NCBI GenBank assembly: GCA_016703005.1
Contig: JADJCX010000014.1
Coordinates: 1-64,000 of the forward strand
Direction of reading: 5' to 3'
Source: Flavobacteriales bacterium
GTDB lineage: Bacteria > Bacteroidota > Bacteroidia > Flavobacteriales_F > PHOS-HE28
Length of the DNA: 64,000 nucleotides
Shown: in pieces, positions 36,152 through 44,344 of the stretch
Layout: each line of letters starts with the position of its first letter
Numbering within the stretch: position 1 is the first letter of the stretch
Program-made: the position numbers and the translations under genes
Notes under the pieces: generated by a model
What the model was told of the DNA's origin: nothing
The model's input: the letters and a program-made list of their open reading frames with translations, nothing else
The model's database searches: none

Positions 36152-36640
36152 ATGACTTTCCGTCGGCATAGTGGTCTTGGCTTTGGAGTCTTCATGGGTA
36201 GCCTCATGTTACTCGTTGCGTTTACGACGGTAGCAAATGCCAAGGAAGGTCGTGGGACGGGGATCGCCGTCATGCTCTCGATCATGGGCGTTTCCATCAT
36301 GTTGGTGCAGCCACGTGTCGAATTGGATTTTGCGATGCGGCGATTCCGCACCTACTCGTTCCGGATCCTGGCGCGGAACTCTGACTTCAAGCCTATGCCG
36401 AAGATCGATCGTATCCAGGTCCGGGACATAACCTATCCTGGCGGGCGGGAAGGTTCCAAATTCTCTTGGGGCGACACGTACTCTTATGAGGTCTTTCTGA
36501 TGTCAGTAGCCAACGAGAAGCTTGTCATTTGCGAGCGACCACGAGCATCACAGATACGCCGTGTGGTTGATGGACTTGTCAAAGCAAACAAGTTGCCGGT
36601 CCGGGATGTGACCAAAGAGAAAATTCTCGCCAAGGCCTGA
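36152..36640 (+). CDS. Small membrane protein of unknown function
   Basis: 162 residues from the ATG at 36152 (MTFRRHSGLGFGVFMGSLML); an ATG at 36128 would add eight. Two hydrophobic segments (about residues 9-28 and 38-55) are followed by a soluble domain: 'RVELDFAMRRFRTYSFRILA', 'KIDRIQVRDITYPGGREGSK', 'YEVFLMSVANEKLVICERPR', 'IRRVVDGLVKANKLPVRDVT'. The strand-strand-helix pattern resembles a PH-like membrane-associated domain. The family was not recognised. The gene is intact and stands alone between the homopolymer tract and the deacetylase gene. Confidence 0.6.
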   Translation: MTFRRHSGLGFGVFMGSLMLLVAFTTVANAKEGRGTGIAVMLSIMGVSIMLVQPRVELDFAMRRFRTYSFRILARNSDFKPMPKIDRIQVRDITYPGGREGSKFSWGDTYSYEVFLMSVANEKLVICERPRASQIRRVVDGLVKANKLPVRDVTKEKILAKA

Positions 36641-36713
36641 TACTACCCAGTACTCTCCGCGTTATTTCCCGTGTGCGCTTCAAAATGGAACGTGAGGGCC
36701 GATGGACATGTGA

Positions 36714-37667
36714 GTGGTGGATGCCGTTACTTGCACCGGCGTGAAGAAGTTGTTGGAACGGGCCTTATCGAATGCGTTCATGCTCCGGGTGAGCAAGGGC
36801 AATCGTTTCGTCTTTTGCTACCACGATGTGAGCGCAGCGGATGCGCCCCACCACTCGTGGCGGTACAGCACCACCCCGGCTCGGTTCAAGGAGCATATCG
36901 ATCTTTTCCAGCAACTGTTCGCCATCGTTCCGCTGGAGGCGATCGCGAACGACCGCGACTTGTCCACCGGAAGGAACTACGCCGCACTGACCTTCGATGA
37001 TGGGTTCCACAGCGTGCTAACGGATGTGCTGCCGCTGTTGAAGGCTTCCCGGCTTCCCTTCACCGTTTTCCTGAACGGCATTGCGGTGGAGCATGGGCGC
37101 AGCTGGATCACGGACCTGGTGCTTGCCGCGAACGACCCGGTGTTCGTTATGGGAATGTTGGCCGCCACTGCGCTGACCCCAGCCGATGCTGCCGATCCGA
37201 TCGGGGCGATCATGGCGCGTGGCCGCTTCACGGCGGCCTTTGCCGATCGCCCGGTGCTTGCGGCGCGCACGAAGATCTTCCTGGACAGGGACGATGTGCG
37301 GCAGCTGCATGCCGAAGGGGTAACGATCGGTGATCACGGTTATGCGCATGCGGTACTCTCGCGTTGCGAGGCTGCGGTGTTGGATGCGGAAGTGTCCACG
37401 GGACGGGATCTTATCAGGGACATCACTGGAGCGGCGCCGCGCCACTACGCGCTGGCCTTCGGCAAGCACGAGCACTATGATGCACGGGCCGTGGAAGCGA
37501 TACGCCAACGCGGGTACACCCATGTGTACAACACCAACCCGAACCGGGTGCGTGCGCACGAAGTGGGCGGCGCGGAACTTATTCCGCGCATCGGCTTCAC
37601 CGGCGATAGCACCGATCAGGTGCTCTTTTATGTGAACCGGACGCTGCTGCGGAAGTACGCGTTGTGA
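36714..37667 (+). CDS. Polysaccharide deacetylase (NodB-type)
   Basis: 317 residues from a GTG at 36714; a GTG at 36741 is also possible. Carbohydrate esterase 4 motifs: 'FVFCYHDVSAAD', the metal-binding 'AALTFDDGFHS' (catalytic and metal Asp pair) and 'GVTIGDHGYAHAVLSR', with the metal His residues. No signal peptide is evident, so it may act in the cytoplasm or at the inner face on lipid-linked sugars. It lies at the edge of the polysaccharide locus and probably removes N- or O-acetyl groups from a surface glycan. Confidence 0.85.
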   Translation: MVDAVTCTGVKKLLERALSNAFMLRVSKGNRFVFCYHDVSAADAPHHSWRYSTTPARFKEHIDLFQQLFAIVPLEAIANDRDLSTGRNYAALTFDDGFHSVLTDVLPLLKASRLPFTVFLNGIAVEHGRSWITDLVLAANDPVFVMGMLAATALTPADAADPIGAIMARGRFTAAFADRPVLAARTKIFLDRDDVRQLHAEGVTIGDHGYAHAVLSRCEAAVLDAEVSTGRDLIRDITGAAPRHYALAFGKHEHYDARAVEAIRQRGYTHVYNTNPNRVRAHEVGGAELIPRIGFTGDSTDQVLFYVNRTLLRKYAL

Positions 37668-37680
37668 CCGGCTGGGCGGT

Positions 37681-38667
37681 TCACCCTTCAGTTGCGGCGG
37701 CGATCTGCGCTGTGGCGCGGTCGGCCTGTATGCGCAGGCGGTGGCTATGCTCGCTGTGGGCTTTGGCAATGCTGGTGTTCAGCTCGTACCCCACCAACAG
37801 CGCGATCATGTTGAGGTAGATCCACAACTGCACCGCCAGTATGGCCCCGATGGATCCGTACAGCGCATTGTAGTCGGTGAACCGGCCGAAGACCAGCGCC
37901 AGCGCCTTGGCCACAACGATCACCAACAGCGTGGCCAGCACACTACCGGGACTAAGCAGTTTGAAGCGGGTGTTGATGGGATCGCCGGCGCCGTACAGCA
38001 TGGCAATGCCGGTGAGCAACAGCAGCAGCGGCACGGCCCACTTGATCACCAAGAGCCCGAACGTTTCGATGCCGCCCGTAACGATCCCCTCGCTGTTGAG
38101 CCAGCCGATGGCGGCGTTGCTGAGGTTGAGCACGGCAATGGCCACCACCATGAGCAGCACGAACAGCAGCAGCAGGATGAGGCTGATGATGCGCTGCTTC
38201 ACCGGGCTGTGCCACGTGCTGAGGTTGCTGCTGCCGCTGAAACCGGCGAGGATGGCATCCATGCTGTTGCTGGCGAAGTAGAGGCCGGTGATGGAACTGA
38301 GCGAGAGCAGGGTGGCGTGCTTCTTCACCAGCAGGTCGTGCAGTTGGCTTTCGATGAAGGTGTACACCTCCCATGGCAGCAGTTCCATGAAGGTGTGCAG
38401 CAGCTTCTCCTGGAAATCGTGGATGGGGATGAAGGGGATCAGCGTGAGCAGCATGATCAGCGCGGGGAAGAAGGCGAGGAAGAGCTTGAAGCTGATGGCC
38501 GATGCGCGCGTAACGAGCTGTCCCTCACTGAGGGCACGGAAGAAAAACCGGCTGATGGCGTAGAGGCTGAATCCGGCGAAGCCCCAGAGCACGCGCTGCT
38601 GCGACCATGCGATCAACCGGCGATTGAGGCGCGAGAATATGACCCTGCGTTGCAGCCGGTTCCACAT
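37681..38667 (-). CDS. YihY/BrkB-family inner membrane protein
   Basis: 328 residues with six hydrophobic segments and the family pattern: 'AISFKLFLAFFPALIMLLTL', 'TLLSLSSITGLYFASNSMDA', 'LLLFVLLMVVAIAVLNLSNA', 'LLLLTGIAMLYGAGDP', 'LSPGSVLATLLVIVVAKALA' and 'YNALYGSIGAILAVQLWIYL'. The family (formerly misnamed RNase BN) has an unclear transport-like role. It starts 4 bp after the nadC stop on the same strand and is likely cotranscribed. Its stop lies 13 bp from the convergent deacetylase. Confidence 0.9.
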   Translation of the reverse strand: MWNRLQRRVIFSRLNRRLIAWSQQRVLWGFAGFSLYAISRFFFRALSEGQLVTRASAISFKLFLAFFPALIMLLTLIPFIPIHDFQEKLLHTFMELLPWEVYTFIESQLHDLLVKKHATLLSLSSITGLYFASNSMDAILAGFSGSSNLSTWHSPVKQRIISLILLLLFVLLMVVAIAVLNLSNAAIGWLNSEGIVTGGIETFGLLVIKWAVPLLLLLTGIAMLYGAGDPINTRFKLLSPGSVLATLLVIVVAKALALVFGRFTDYNALYGSIGAILAVQLWIYLNMIALLVGYELNTSIAKAHSEHSHRLRIQADRATAQIAAATEG

Positions 38668-38671
38668 GCCT

Positions 38672-39514
38672 TTAAATGGCCTTGAGGCTCAGGTCGAGAC
38701 TTTTCACGGAATGGGTGAGGGCACCCACGGAGATGAAATCAACGCCGCACTCGGCATACTTCCGCGCATTGGCCAAGGTGATGCCGCCGCTGGCTTCCGT
38801 TTCGTACCGCCGGTTGACCAGGGCTACGGCCTTGCGGAGTTCGTCGAACCCGAAGTTGTCCAACATGATGCGTTTGACACCGCCCGTAACGAGCACCAAT
38901 TCAACTTCCTTGAGGTTGCGCGTTTCAACCTCCACATCGAGATCAAGGTGCAGGGTATGCAGGTATTCTCTGGCCGATCGGATCGCATTGGGCAATCCGC
39001 CGTTCATGTCGGCATGGTTGTCTTTGATCATCACCATGTCGTACAACCCGTGCCGATGGTTGGTGCCGCCGCCGATCCGCACCGCCCATTTTTCCAAGGC
39101 GCGTAAGCCCGGGGTGGTCTTGCGTGTGTCCAGCACCTTGCACCCCGTACCGTCCAGTGCATCCACGAACTTGCGTGTCATGGTGGCAATGCCGCTCATG
39201 CGCTGCATGAAGTTGAGCACCACCCGCTCCACCGTAAGGATGCTGCGGGCAGGCCCGCTCAAGGTGAAGGCGATGTCGTTCGCCGCTACAGTAGCGCCAT
39301 CGCCGATGAGCGTGCGTATGTGCACATCGGGGTCGAAACGCGTTATGATGGCCTGTGCCAATTCCACACCGGCCAAGACCCCATTGCCCTTCACGATCAG
39401 CCGCGCGCTGCCTTTCGTTTTTGCGGGAATGGTGCTGAGGGTACTATGATCACCCTCCCCGATGTCCTCTTTCAGGGCACGGTCGATCAGCGCTTCGGTC
39501 CCTTCGGGCAGCAC
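38672..39514 (-). CDS. nadC: Nicotinate-nucleotide diphosphorylase (carboxylating)
   Basis: 280 residues from a GTG at 39514, one base after the upstream stop. It forms nicotinate mononucleotide from quinolinate and PRPP in NAD synthesis. Motifs: 'DIGEGDHSTLSTIPA', 'NFMQRMSGIATMTRKFVDAL', 'VLDTRKTTPGLRALEKWAVR', 'GGGTNHRHGLYDMVMIKDNH', 'DLDVEVETRNLKEVELVL', 'IMLDNFG' and 'EASGGITLANARKYAECGVD'. All are standard quinolinate phosphoribosyltransferase elements. Full length. The operon is DUF4783 gene, nadC, BrkB gene. Confidence 0.95.
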   Translation of the reverse strand: MLPEGTEALIDRALKEDIGEGDHSTLSTIPAKTKGSARLIVKGNGVLAGVELAQAIITRFDPDVHIRTLIGDGATVAANDIAFTLSGPARSILTVERVVLNFMQRMSGIATMTRKFVDALDGTGCKVLDTRKTTPGLRALEKWAVRIGGGTNHRHGLYDMVMIKDNHADMNGGLPNAIRSAREYLHTLHLDLDVEVETRNLKEVELVLVTGGVKRIMLDNFGFDELRKAVALVNRRYETEASGGITLANARKYAECGVDFISVGALTHSVKSLDLSLKAI

Positions 39515-39515
39515 G

Positions 39516-39917
39516 TCAGTAATCGCTGGTGCCGGTTTCGATCCGGAGCTGTTTCACTTGCAACAGGTCGCCGGTTTTCTTCAGGAAGAAGGTGACCCGG
39601 AAGTAGCCCTTCTGCGTGCGCAGGATGCCAATGTGGTACTTGTCGCCCTGCTTGCTTTCGCCGCTGTGTTCGATCACCATGTCAACGGGCTGCTGCTCAT
39701 CGAAGAATTTGCGCAGGATCTGCTCCGCTTGGGCCTTGCTGTAGATCTCGCTGCCACTGGGCGTGGTAAGGTCGATGTTGGCGATGAAGTGTTGGGCCAG
39801 CGATCTGCTGTTACCGGTTTTCAACGCCAGCACCACTTGGTCTTTCACGTCGGCTTGGCCAACGGAAAGCAGGGGAACGAAGAGAAGAGCAACAAGCCAG
39901 AGCACCTTGCGGAGCAT
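39516..39917 (-). CDS. DUF4783 domain protein
   Basis: 133 residues with signal peptide MLRKVLWLVALLFVPLLSVG. The single domain reads 'VKDQVVLALKTGNSRSLAQH', 'IDLTTPSGSEIYSKAQAEQI', 'KFFDEQQPVDMVIEHSGESK', 'YHIGILRTQKGYFRVTFFLK' and 'KQLRIETG'. This NTF2-like periplasmic fold is nearly restricted to Bacteroidota and is habitually found upstream of nadC. Function unknown. Its stop is one base from the nadC GTG, so translation of the two is probably coupled. Confidence 0.85.
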   Translation of the reverse strand: MLRKVLWLVALLFVPLLSVGQADVKDQVVLALKTGNSRSLAQHFIANIDLTTPSGSEIYSKAQAEQILRKFFDEQQPVDMVIEHSGESKQGDKYHIGILRTQKGYFRVTFFLKKTGDLLQVKQLRIETGTSDY

Positions 39918-40002
39918 CGCACGTTAGGTTTGGCGCCAAGTTCGGCAAAGACCGGGCCACCCGAACCCCCACCAACGGGCCAAGTTGTCAACACAACATG
40001 CC

Positions 40003-40464
40003 ATGCACTTCCGCTTGATCCTGGTGGGCCGTACCGAACGCGGGCATGTTACCGAGGGCTTCGCGCACTACGCGGATCGTATTGCGCGCGCCGCCACCTT
40101 CAGCACCGTGGTAGTGCCCGAGGCGGGCAAGGGCGATCCGGCATTCAAGAGCAAGTGGGAAGGGGAGAGGATACTGGCCGCGCTGCTACCGGGTGAGGTG
40201 TTCGTGGCCCTCGATGAACGCGGAAAGTCAATGACCTCGGTCGCGTTCGCCAACCAACTGGGCAAATGGCGCGATGGTGGACGACAGCGTGTGGCCTTCG
40301 TAGTAGGCGGTGCGTATGGGCTCAGCGAGCCGGTGCGGGAACGTGCCGACCTGTTACTGTCCTTATCACCGATGACGTTCCCGCATCAACTGGTGCGGGT
40401 GCTGTTCGCCGAGCAGCTATACCGCTCCCTGTCAATACTGAAAGGGAGCCCATACCATCACTGA
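40003..40464 (+). CDS. rlmH: 23S rRNA (pseudouridine1915-N3)-methyltransferase
   Basis: 153 residues from the ATG at 40003 (MHFRLILVGRTERG), the start that matches family length; one six codons earlier is possible. A SPOUT-class methyltransferase that methylates the pseudouridine made by RluD in helix 69. Knot motifs: 'FVALDERGKSMTSVAFANQL', 'VAFVVGGAYGLSEPV' and the terminal 'SPMTFPHQLVRVLFAEQLYR' with 'SLSILKGSPYHH'. Its partner rluD also lies in this window. The stop codons of rlmH and the convergent membrane protein overlap. Confidence 0.93.
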   Translation: MHFRLILVGRTERGHVTEGFAHYADRIARAATFSTVVVPEAGKGDPAFKSKWEGERILAALLPGEVFVALDERGKSMTSVAFANQLGKWRDGGRQRVAFVVGGAYGLSEPVRERADLLLSLSPMTFPHQLVRVLFAEQLYRSLSILKGSPYHH

Positions 40465-41888
40465 GTTTTCACCGGCGGCTTTCCTGTCGCCTCTTGGTCG
40501 GTAGAGGGCTTCTTGAGCAGGGCTGAAATGGCCATGGCCATCAGTACGTAAAGCACCAGCCTCACCGACGTTGTATAGCGCGCTTGTATGGTGAAGGGCA
40601 GGTGAATGGCCGTGTAGTAGAGCAGGAGCAGGATCATGGGATAGACCTCCTTCAAGCGTATTCGCTTCCTGATGAGCGCCAGTGGCACGGTGATGATGGC
40701 CAGCAGGAAGATCGTCAGCGTCATCAGTGTGGGGTAGAGGATCTTGATGCGGCCTTTCAGATCCGCGTTCCGGAAGTCCTCGCGCATGATACCGATCACC
40801 CACAGGCGCACGGCCGAATACGTTTTGAAGGTGAAGTAGTACCCCGGATGCTCGGCGATGTTCTTCCAGGTCTGTGCGATCAGGATCTTATCGCGTTCCA
40901 AGGTGTACTGCGTGTTCCACGTTCGGCATACCGGGCCGATCTTCACGATGCTATCGAGCATCACAGTATCCTGGTGCGTGAGGAAGGGTGCGAGTTGCGC
41001 GTCGATGGAATCCCATTCGGCGTTGAACGCCGCGATCTCGGCCGCCCGGTCTTCGTAGGGCACGAAATCGAAGATCTCGTCGCCCGTCATGTTCCCCCAA
41101 TACCGCATCTCGCGATAGTTCGGGATACGCCCGGCCCAGTAACCGGTGTGGAACACGCCGCCACCGCCTTCCAGCGGTGTAACGCTGAATTTGCCGTGGT
41201 TGCTCTGATTCCACAGGCCGAAGGGAATAAGGGACAGACCGAAGATCCCCAGTGCGGTGATCTCTTTCATCCACGGCAGTCGACCGCGCTTGAAGAGTAT
41301 GTCGCAAGCGAGGATGCAGAGCGGGAAGAGCAGGAAGATGGGTCGGCATTGGAAGATGAAGGCATAGAGCGCACCCATACCGATGGCATCGGCCCAGGTG
41401 CGTTCTTGCTTGGTCCAGATCCAGCAGATGCCCATGATGCAGATCATCACGGGTATCTCCGGCAACATGGTGCCGATGTAGAAGGGGATGTTGATGGAGG
41501 GGAGCAGCAATAGCAGCGCGATGTTCTTGGCCAGCAGCCCACCGCCCATGCGGCCAACGCATTTCAGCATCAGCCAAACCGATGCGGCGTAAATGCCGAA
41601 CTGCACGAAAGTCAAGGCCTTCCATGTGCCGAAGAGCCACATCACCAGTGCGATGTACAGCGGGTAGCCCGGCGTGCGGAATGTGTCGGGGATGTATTGC
41701 TGCAACGGCCACCAGTAGGAGTATTCGCCGTTGAGTATGCCCACGGCGAGGCCTTGGTAGGTGTCGATATCGCCACCGCCGTGGTGCCCGAAACCGATGC
41801 AGGTGGCAAGCGCCACCAAGCCGTTCAGTACCAGCAACACGTTGAATGTGCGCTTTCGTTCGAGCAACAGGGTGAGCGATCGGAGCAT
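40458..41888 (-). CDS. Multi-span membrane protein, GT-C (PMT/GT39)-like
   Basis: 476 residues with about ten hydrophobic segments. After the first segment comes an acidic periplasmic loop ('HHGGGDIDTYQGLA'), then 'DTFRTPGYPLYIALVMWLFG', resembling the catalytic Asp loop and RxPGYP motif of lipid-phosphate-sugar-dependent GT-C glycosyltransferases. A large hydrophilic domain follows ('RIPNYREMRYWGNMTGDEIF') before the last four segments. It probably transfers a sugar from a polyprenyl-phosphate donor in the periplasm. Last gene of a five-gene minus-strand run starting at 45430. Confidence 0.65.
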   Translation of the reverse strand: MLRSLTLLLERKRTFNVLLVLNGLVALATCIGFGHHGGGDIDTYQGLAVGILNGEYSYWWPLQQYIPDTFRTPGYPLYIALVMWLFGTWKALTFVQFGIYAASVWLMLKCVGRMGGGLLAKNIALLLLLPSINIPFYIGTMLPEIPVMICIMGICWIWTKQERTWADAIGMGALYAFIFQCRPIFLLFPLCILACDILFKRGRLPWMKEITALGIFGLSLIPFGLWNQSNHGKFSVTPLEGGGGVFHTGYWAGRIPNYREMRYWGNMTGDEIFDFVPYEDRAAEIAAFNAEWDSIDAQLAPFLTHQDTVMLDSIVKIGPVCRTWNTQYTLERDKILIAQTWKNIAEHPGYYFTFKTYSAVRLWVIGIMREDFRNADLKGRIKILYPTLMTLTIFLLAIITVPLALIRKRIRLKEVYPMILLLLYYTAIHLPFTIQARYTTSVRLVLYVLMAMAISALLKKPSTDQEATGKPPVKTQ

Positions 41889-41891
41889 GGT

Positions 41892-42623
41892 TCAGCGTTT
41901 CATGAAATCACCACGTGAGAAATACTTCTCGATCAAGCAGTACAGCATGATGAAGAAATAACGGCTGCCCATTTCCTTGATCTTCAGTTTGCTTTCGCCG
42001 GCTTTGCGGTTGCGCCAGCTATTGGGGAGCACGGCATAGCTGTAGCCGCGCACGATCGCCTTCAGCGGCAGCTCCAGTGTCAGGTTGAAGTGAGGTGAGA
42101 GGAACGGTTTGATGCCATCGATCGTCCCGCGGCGGTAGAGCTTGAAGGCGTTGGTGCAATCGTTGTACTTCATGCGGAAGACGAATCGCACCAGATTGTT
42201 GGCGGTGCGGTTGATCATCTTCTTCACCCAAGGGTAGTCGTACACTTTCCCCCCACGTGACCACCGCGTGCCGAAGACACAATCGGATCCTTCGCCCATT
42301 TTCCGGTAGAAGCGCACCAAGTCGACGGGATCGTCGCTGAGGTCGGCCATCATGATGGCCACACAATCGCCGGTGTAATGTTCCAAGCCCCAGCGTACGG
42401 CGAAGACAAAGCCGCCCGGTCCTTCATTGTGCAGTGTGCGCAACGTGGCGATCTCGGTTCCGAGATCGGCGAGCAACTGCGCAGTTCCGTCCTTGGAGTG
42501 GTCATTCACCACGACGATCTCGTGATCAATACCCTCCTTCGCGAGGACGACATACAAGCTGCGAAGTGTTTCCGCAATGCTGCCCTCTTCGTTGTGGGCC
42601 GGTATTACGACGCTGAGCTTCAC
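41892..42623 (-). CDS. Family 2 glycosyltransferase
   Basis: The 243-residue product starts at a GTG at 42623, which overlaps the methyltransferase stop (GTGA). GT-A fold: 'VKLSVVIPAHNEEGSIAETL', 'IDHEIVVVNDHSKDGTAQLL', 'NEGPGGFVFAVRWGLEHYTG' and the DxD-like 'VAIMMADLSDDPVDLVRFYR'. The C-terminal part ('NDCTNAFKLYRRGTIDGIKP', 'EMGSRYFFIMLYCLIEKYFS') is that of DPM1-like enzymes that load sugars onto polyprenyl phosphate. That would supply the donor for the GT-C protein encoded next. Confidence 0.85.
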   Translation of the reverse strand: MKLSVVIPAHNEEGSIAETLRSLYVVLAKEGIDHEIVVVNDHSKDGTAQLLADLGTEIATLRTLHNEGPGGFVFAVRWGLEHYTGDCVAIMMADLSDDPVDLVRFYRKMGEGSDCVFGTRWSRGGKVYDYPWVKKMINRTANNLVRFVFRMKYNDCTNAFKLYRRGTIDGIKPFLSPHFNLTLELPLKAIVRGYSYAVLPNSWRNRKAGESKLKIKEMGSRYFFIMLYCLIEKYFSRGDFMKR

Positions 42624-43267
42624 TTGCGGCCGATCAGCAGGAACTGTTTGCCGAAGAAGCGCCACGCCCAAGGCATGGCAAGGAAAGCACGCACCAACGT
42701 GCGGTTCACCGGCAAGCCGCCGCGGAAGCTTAAGGGAAGGAAGCGCGGATGGATCACCTCCACCTCGAATCCTGCGCCGTACAAGTGTTCCGCAACGCCC
42801 AGCTCGCTCAGGATCACGGTGTGGTCGGCGAAGTCGAAGTACTCCTTGTACACGTACTTGAAGTTGGGCCCCATGATCGCGATGCGCCCGCCTTTGCGCA
42901 AGTGTCCGTGCATCTTGGTAAGGAAAGCGCCCACCTCTTCCTGGCTGTTCAAATGCTCGAGGAAGTTGCTGACGAACACACCGTCGAAATGATCTTTCGG
43001 CAAGTCGGCCTTCAACGTATCGTCAACCACCTGCTTCACGCCTTGCTGCGCGTGTGCTTGCAGAAAAGGGCCGTTCATGTCCACCGCCCATCGCTCCGGT
43101 GAAGGCACGTTGTTGATGAACTCGCACATGCCGGCGGCGGGGTCCACGATGCGCTGCGGCTGCCCCAGTTTGCGGTACATGAACTGGGCGAGTTCCTTCC
43201 ATACCATTTCCCGTTTGGGTTGGTCCACTCCGCGGAAACGATAGGCGTATATGCGGTCCAGATCCAT
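42620..43267 (-). CDS. Class I SAM-dependent methyltransferase
   Basis: 215 residues from the ATG at 43267, whose A is shared with the stop of the upstream epimerase gene. The SAM-binding region is 'RIVDPAAGMCEFINNVP' (motif I with DPAAG in place of DxGxG), then 'VDMNG', 'FDGVFVSNFLEHLNSQEEVG' and 'LRKGGRIAIMGPNFKYVYKE'. The 'FDGVFVSNFLEHL' pattern is typical of methyltransferases in polysaccharide loci. A sugar or lipid-linked intermediate is the likely substrate. Confidence 0.8.
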   Translation of the reverse strand: MDLDRIYAYRFRGVDQPKREMVWKELAQFMYRKLGQPQRIVDPAAGMCEFINNVPSPERWAVDMNGPFLQAHAQQGVKQVVDDTLKADLPKDHFDGVFVSNFLEHLNSQEEVGAFLTKMHGHLRKGGRIAIMGPNFKYVYKEYFDFADHTVILSELGVAEHLYGAGFEVEVIHPRFLPLSFRGGLPVNRTLVRAFLAMPWAWRFFGKQFLLIGRK

Positions 43268-44331
43268 CAGTGCACGCGTTGTTTGAGGCCTTCGAAGATG
43301 CCGGTGAGTGTTTCCGTCAACCCGAACCTGTACTGCCATTCCGGGTAGTGGCGCTGGAACTTGCCCACGTCACTGATGTACCAGATGTGATCCCTGATCC
43401 GGGCTTGACCGCTGTACTGGATGTTCATCTTGTTGCCGGTGATCGTTTCGCACTGCGCGATCGCCTCGAGCATGCTGCAGTTGGCGAACCTGCCCCCGCC
43501 GGCATTGTACACCTCGGCCGGTCGTGGGGCTTGGTAGAAGTGCCAGAACATGCTCACGAGGTCATCGCTGTGGATGTTGTCGCGCACTTGTTTGCCCTTG
43601 TAGCCGAAGATGGTGTACTGCGTTCCGGTGATCGCGCACTTCATCAGGTAGCTGAGGAAACCATGGAGCTGTGCACCGCTGTGGTTCGGTCCGGTGAGGC
43701 AACCACCGCGGAAGATCCCGGTGCGCATACCGAAGTACCGCCCATATTCCTGTACGAGCACATCGGCGGCCACTTTGCTGGCGCCGAACAAACTGTGCTT
43801 GGTGTGATCGATGCTCATTCCTTCATCGATACCATTGGCGAAATAGGCATGATCAGCCGCGACTTCCCAACGTGTTTCATGCTCCACGAGGGGAAGGAAG
43901 TTGGGGTTGTCCCCGTACACTTTGTTGGTACTGGTGAAGATGAACACGGCATTGGGGCAATGCTGGCGGGTGAGTTCCAACAGGTTCAATGTCCCGTTGG
44001 CGTTCACCTCGAAATCGAGAAAGGGGATCTGCGCGGCCTTGTCGTGGCTCGGTTGGGCAGCAGCATGTATGATCAGCGCAATGTCAGCGCCGTATTCCCG
44101 GAAGATCCGTTCGAGGCCTGCCAGATCGCGGATGTCCTGATCATGGTGTACGTAATTCGGCAGGTCGTGCTTCAGGTTCTCCACGTTCCAGCGGGTGCTG
44201 GCCTCGGCTCCGAAAAAGGTGGCGCGCATGTCATTGTCTATGCCCACCACGCGGTCGAACCGCGAAGCGAAGAAGGAGCAAGCAGCGCTGCCGATCAATC
44301 CACCGGAACCGGTGACAAGGGCGATCTTCAT
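43267..44331 (-). CDS. NAD-dependent sugar epimerase, CDP-paratose 2-epimerase-like
   Basis: 354-residue extended SDR. Rossmann motif 'IALVTGSGGLIGSAACSFFA'; then 'LIIHAAAQPSHDKAAQIPFL', 'VFIFTSTNKVYGDNPNFLPL', and 'HSLFGASKVAADVLVQEYGR', where the usual catalytic Tyr of YxxxK is Phe. The C-terminal half has 'FRGGCLTGPNHSGAQLHGFL' and 'GKQVRDNIHSDDLVSMFWHF'. It is most like CDP-tyvelose/CDP-paratose epimerases. It sits next to a second epimerase of the same broad family. No CDP-glucose pathway genes (rfbF, rfbG) are seen here, so the substrate is uncertain. Confidence 0.75.
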   Translation of the reverse strand: MKIALVTGSGGLIGSAACSFFASRFDRVVGIDNDMRATFFGAEASTRWNVENLKHDLPNYVHHDQDIRDLAGLERIFREYGADIALIIHAAAQPSHDKAAQIPFLDFEVNANGTLNLLELTRQHCPNAVFIFTSTNKVYGDNPNFLPLVEHETRWEVAADHAYFANGIDEGMSIDHTKHSLFGASKVAADVLVQEYGRYFGMRTGIFRGGCLTGPNHSGAQLHGFLSYLMKCAITGTQYTIFGYKGKQVRDNIHSDDLVSMFWHFYQAPRPAEVYNAGGGRFANCSMLEAIAQCETITGNKMNIQYSGQARIRDHIWYISDVGKFQRHYPEWQYRFGLTETLTGIFEGLKQRVH

Positions 44332-44344
44332 TCAGGTATTGGGT

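Noticed and set aside
37741..38685. Long plus-strand frame opposite the BrkB gene, and similar long frames opposite legB/legC, the epimerases and the M1 peptidase.
   Set aside because: These are antisense shadows of high-GC genes, with charged repetitive composition and no domain; the opposite strand has clear family motifs.
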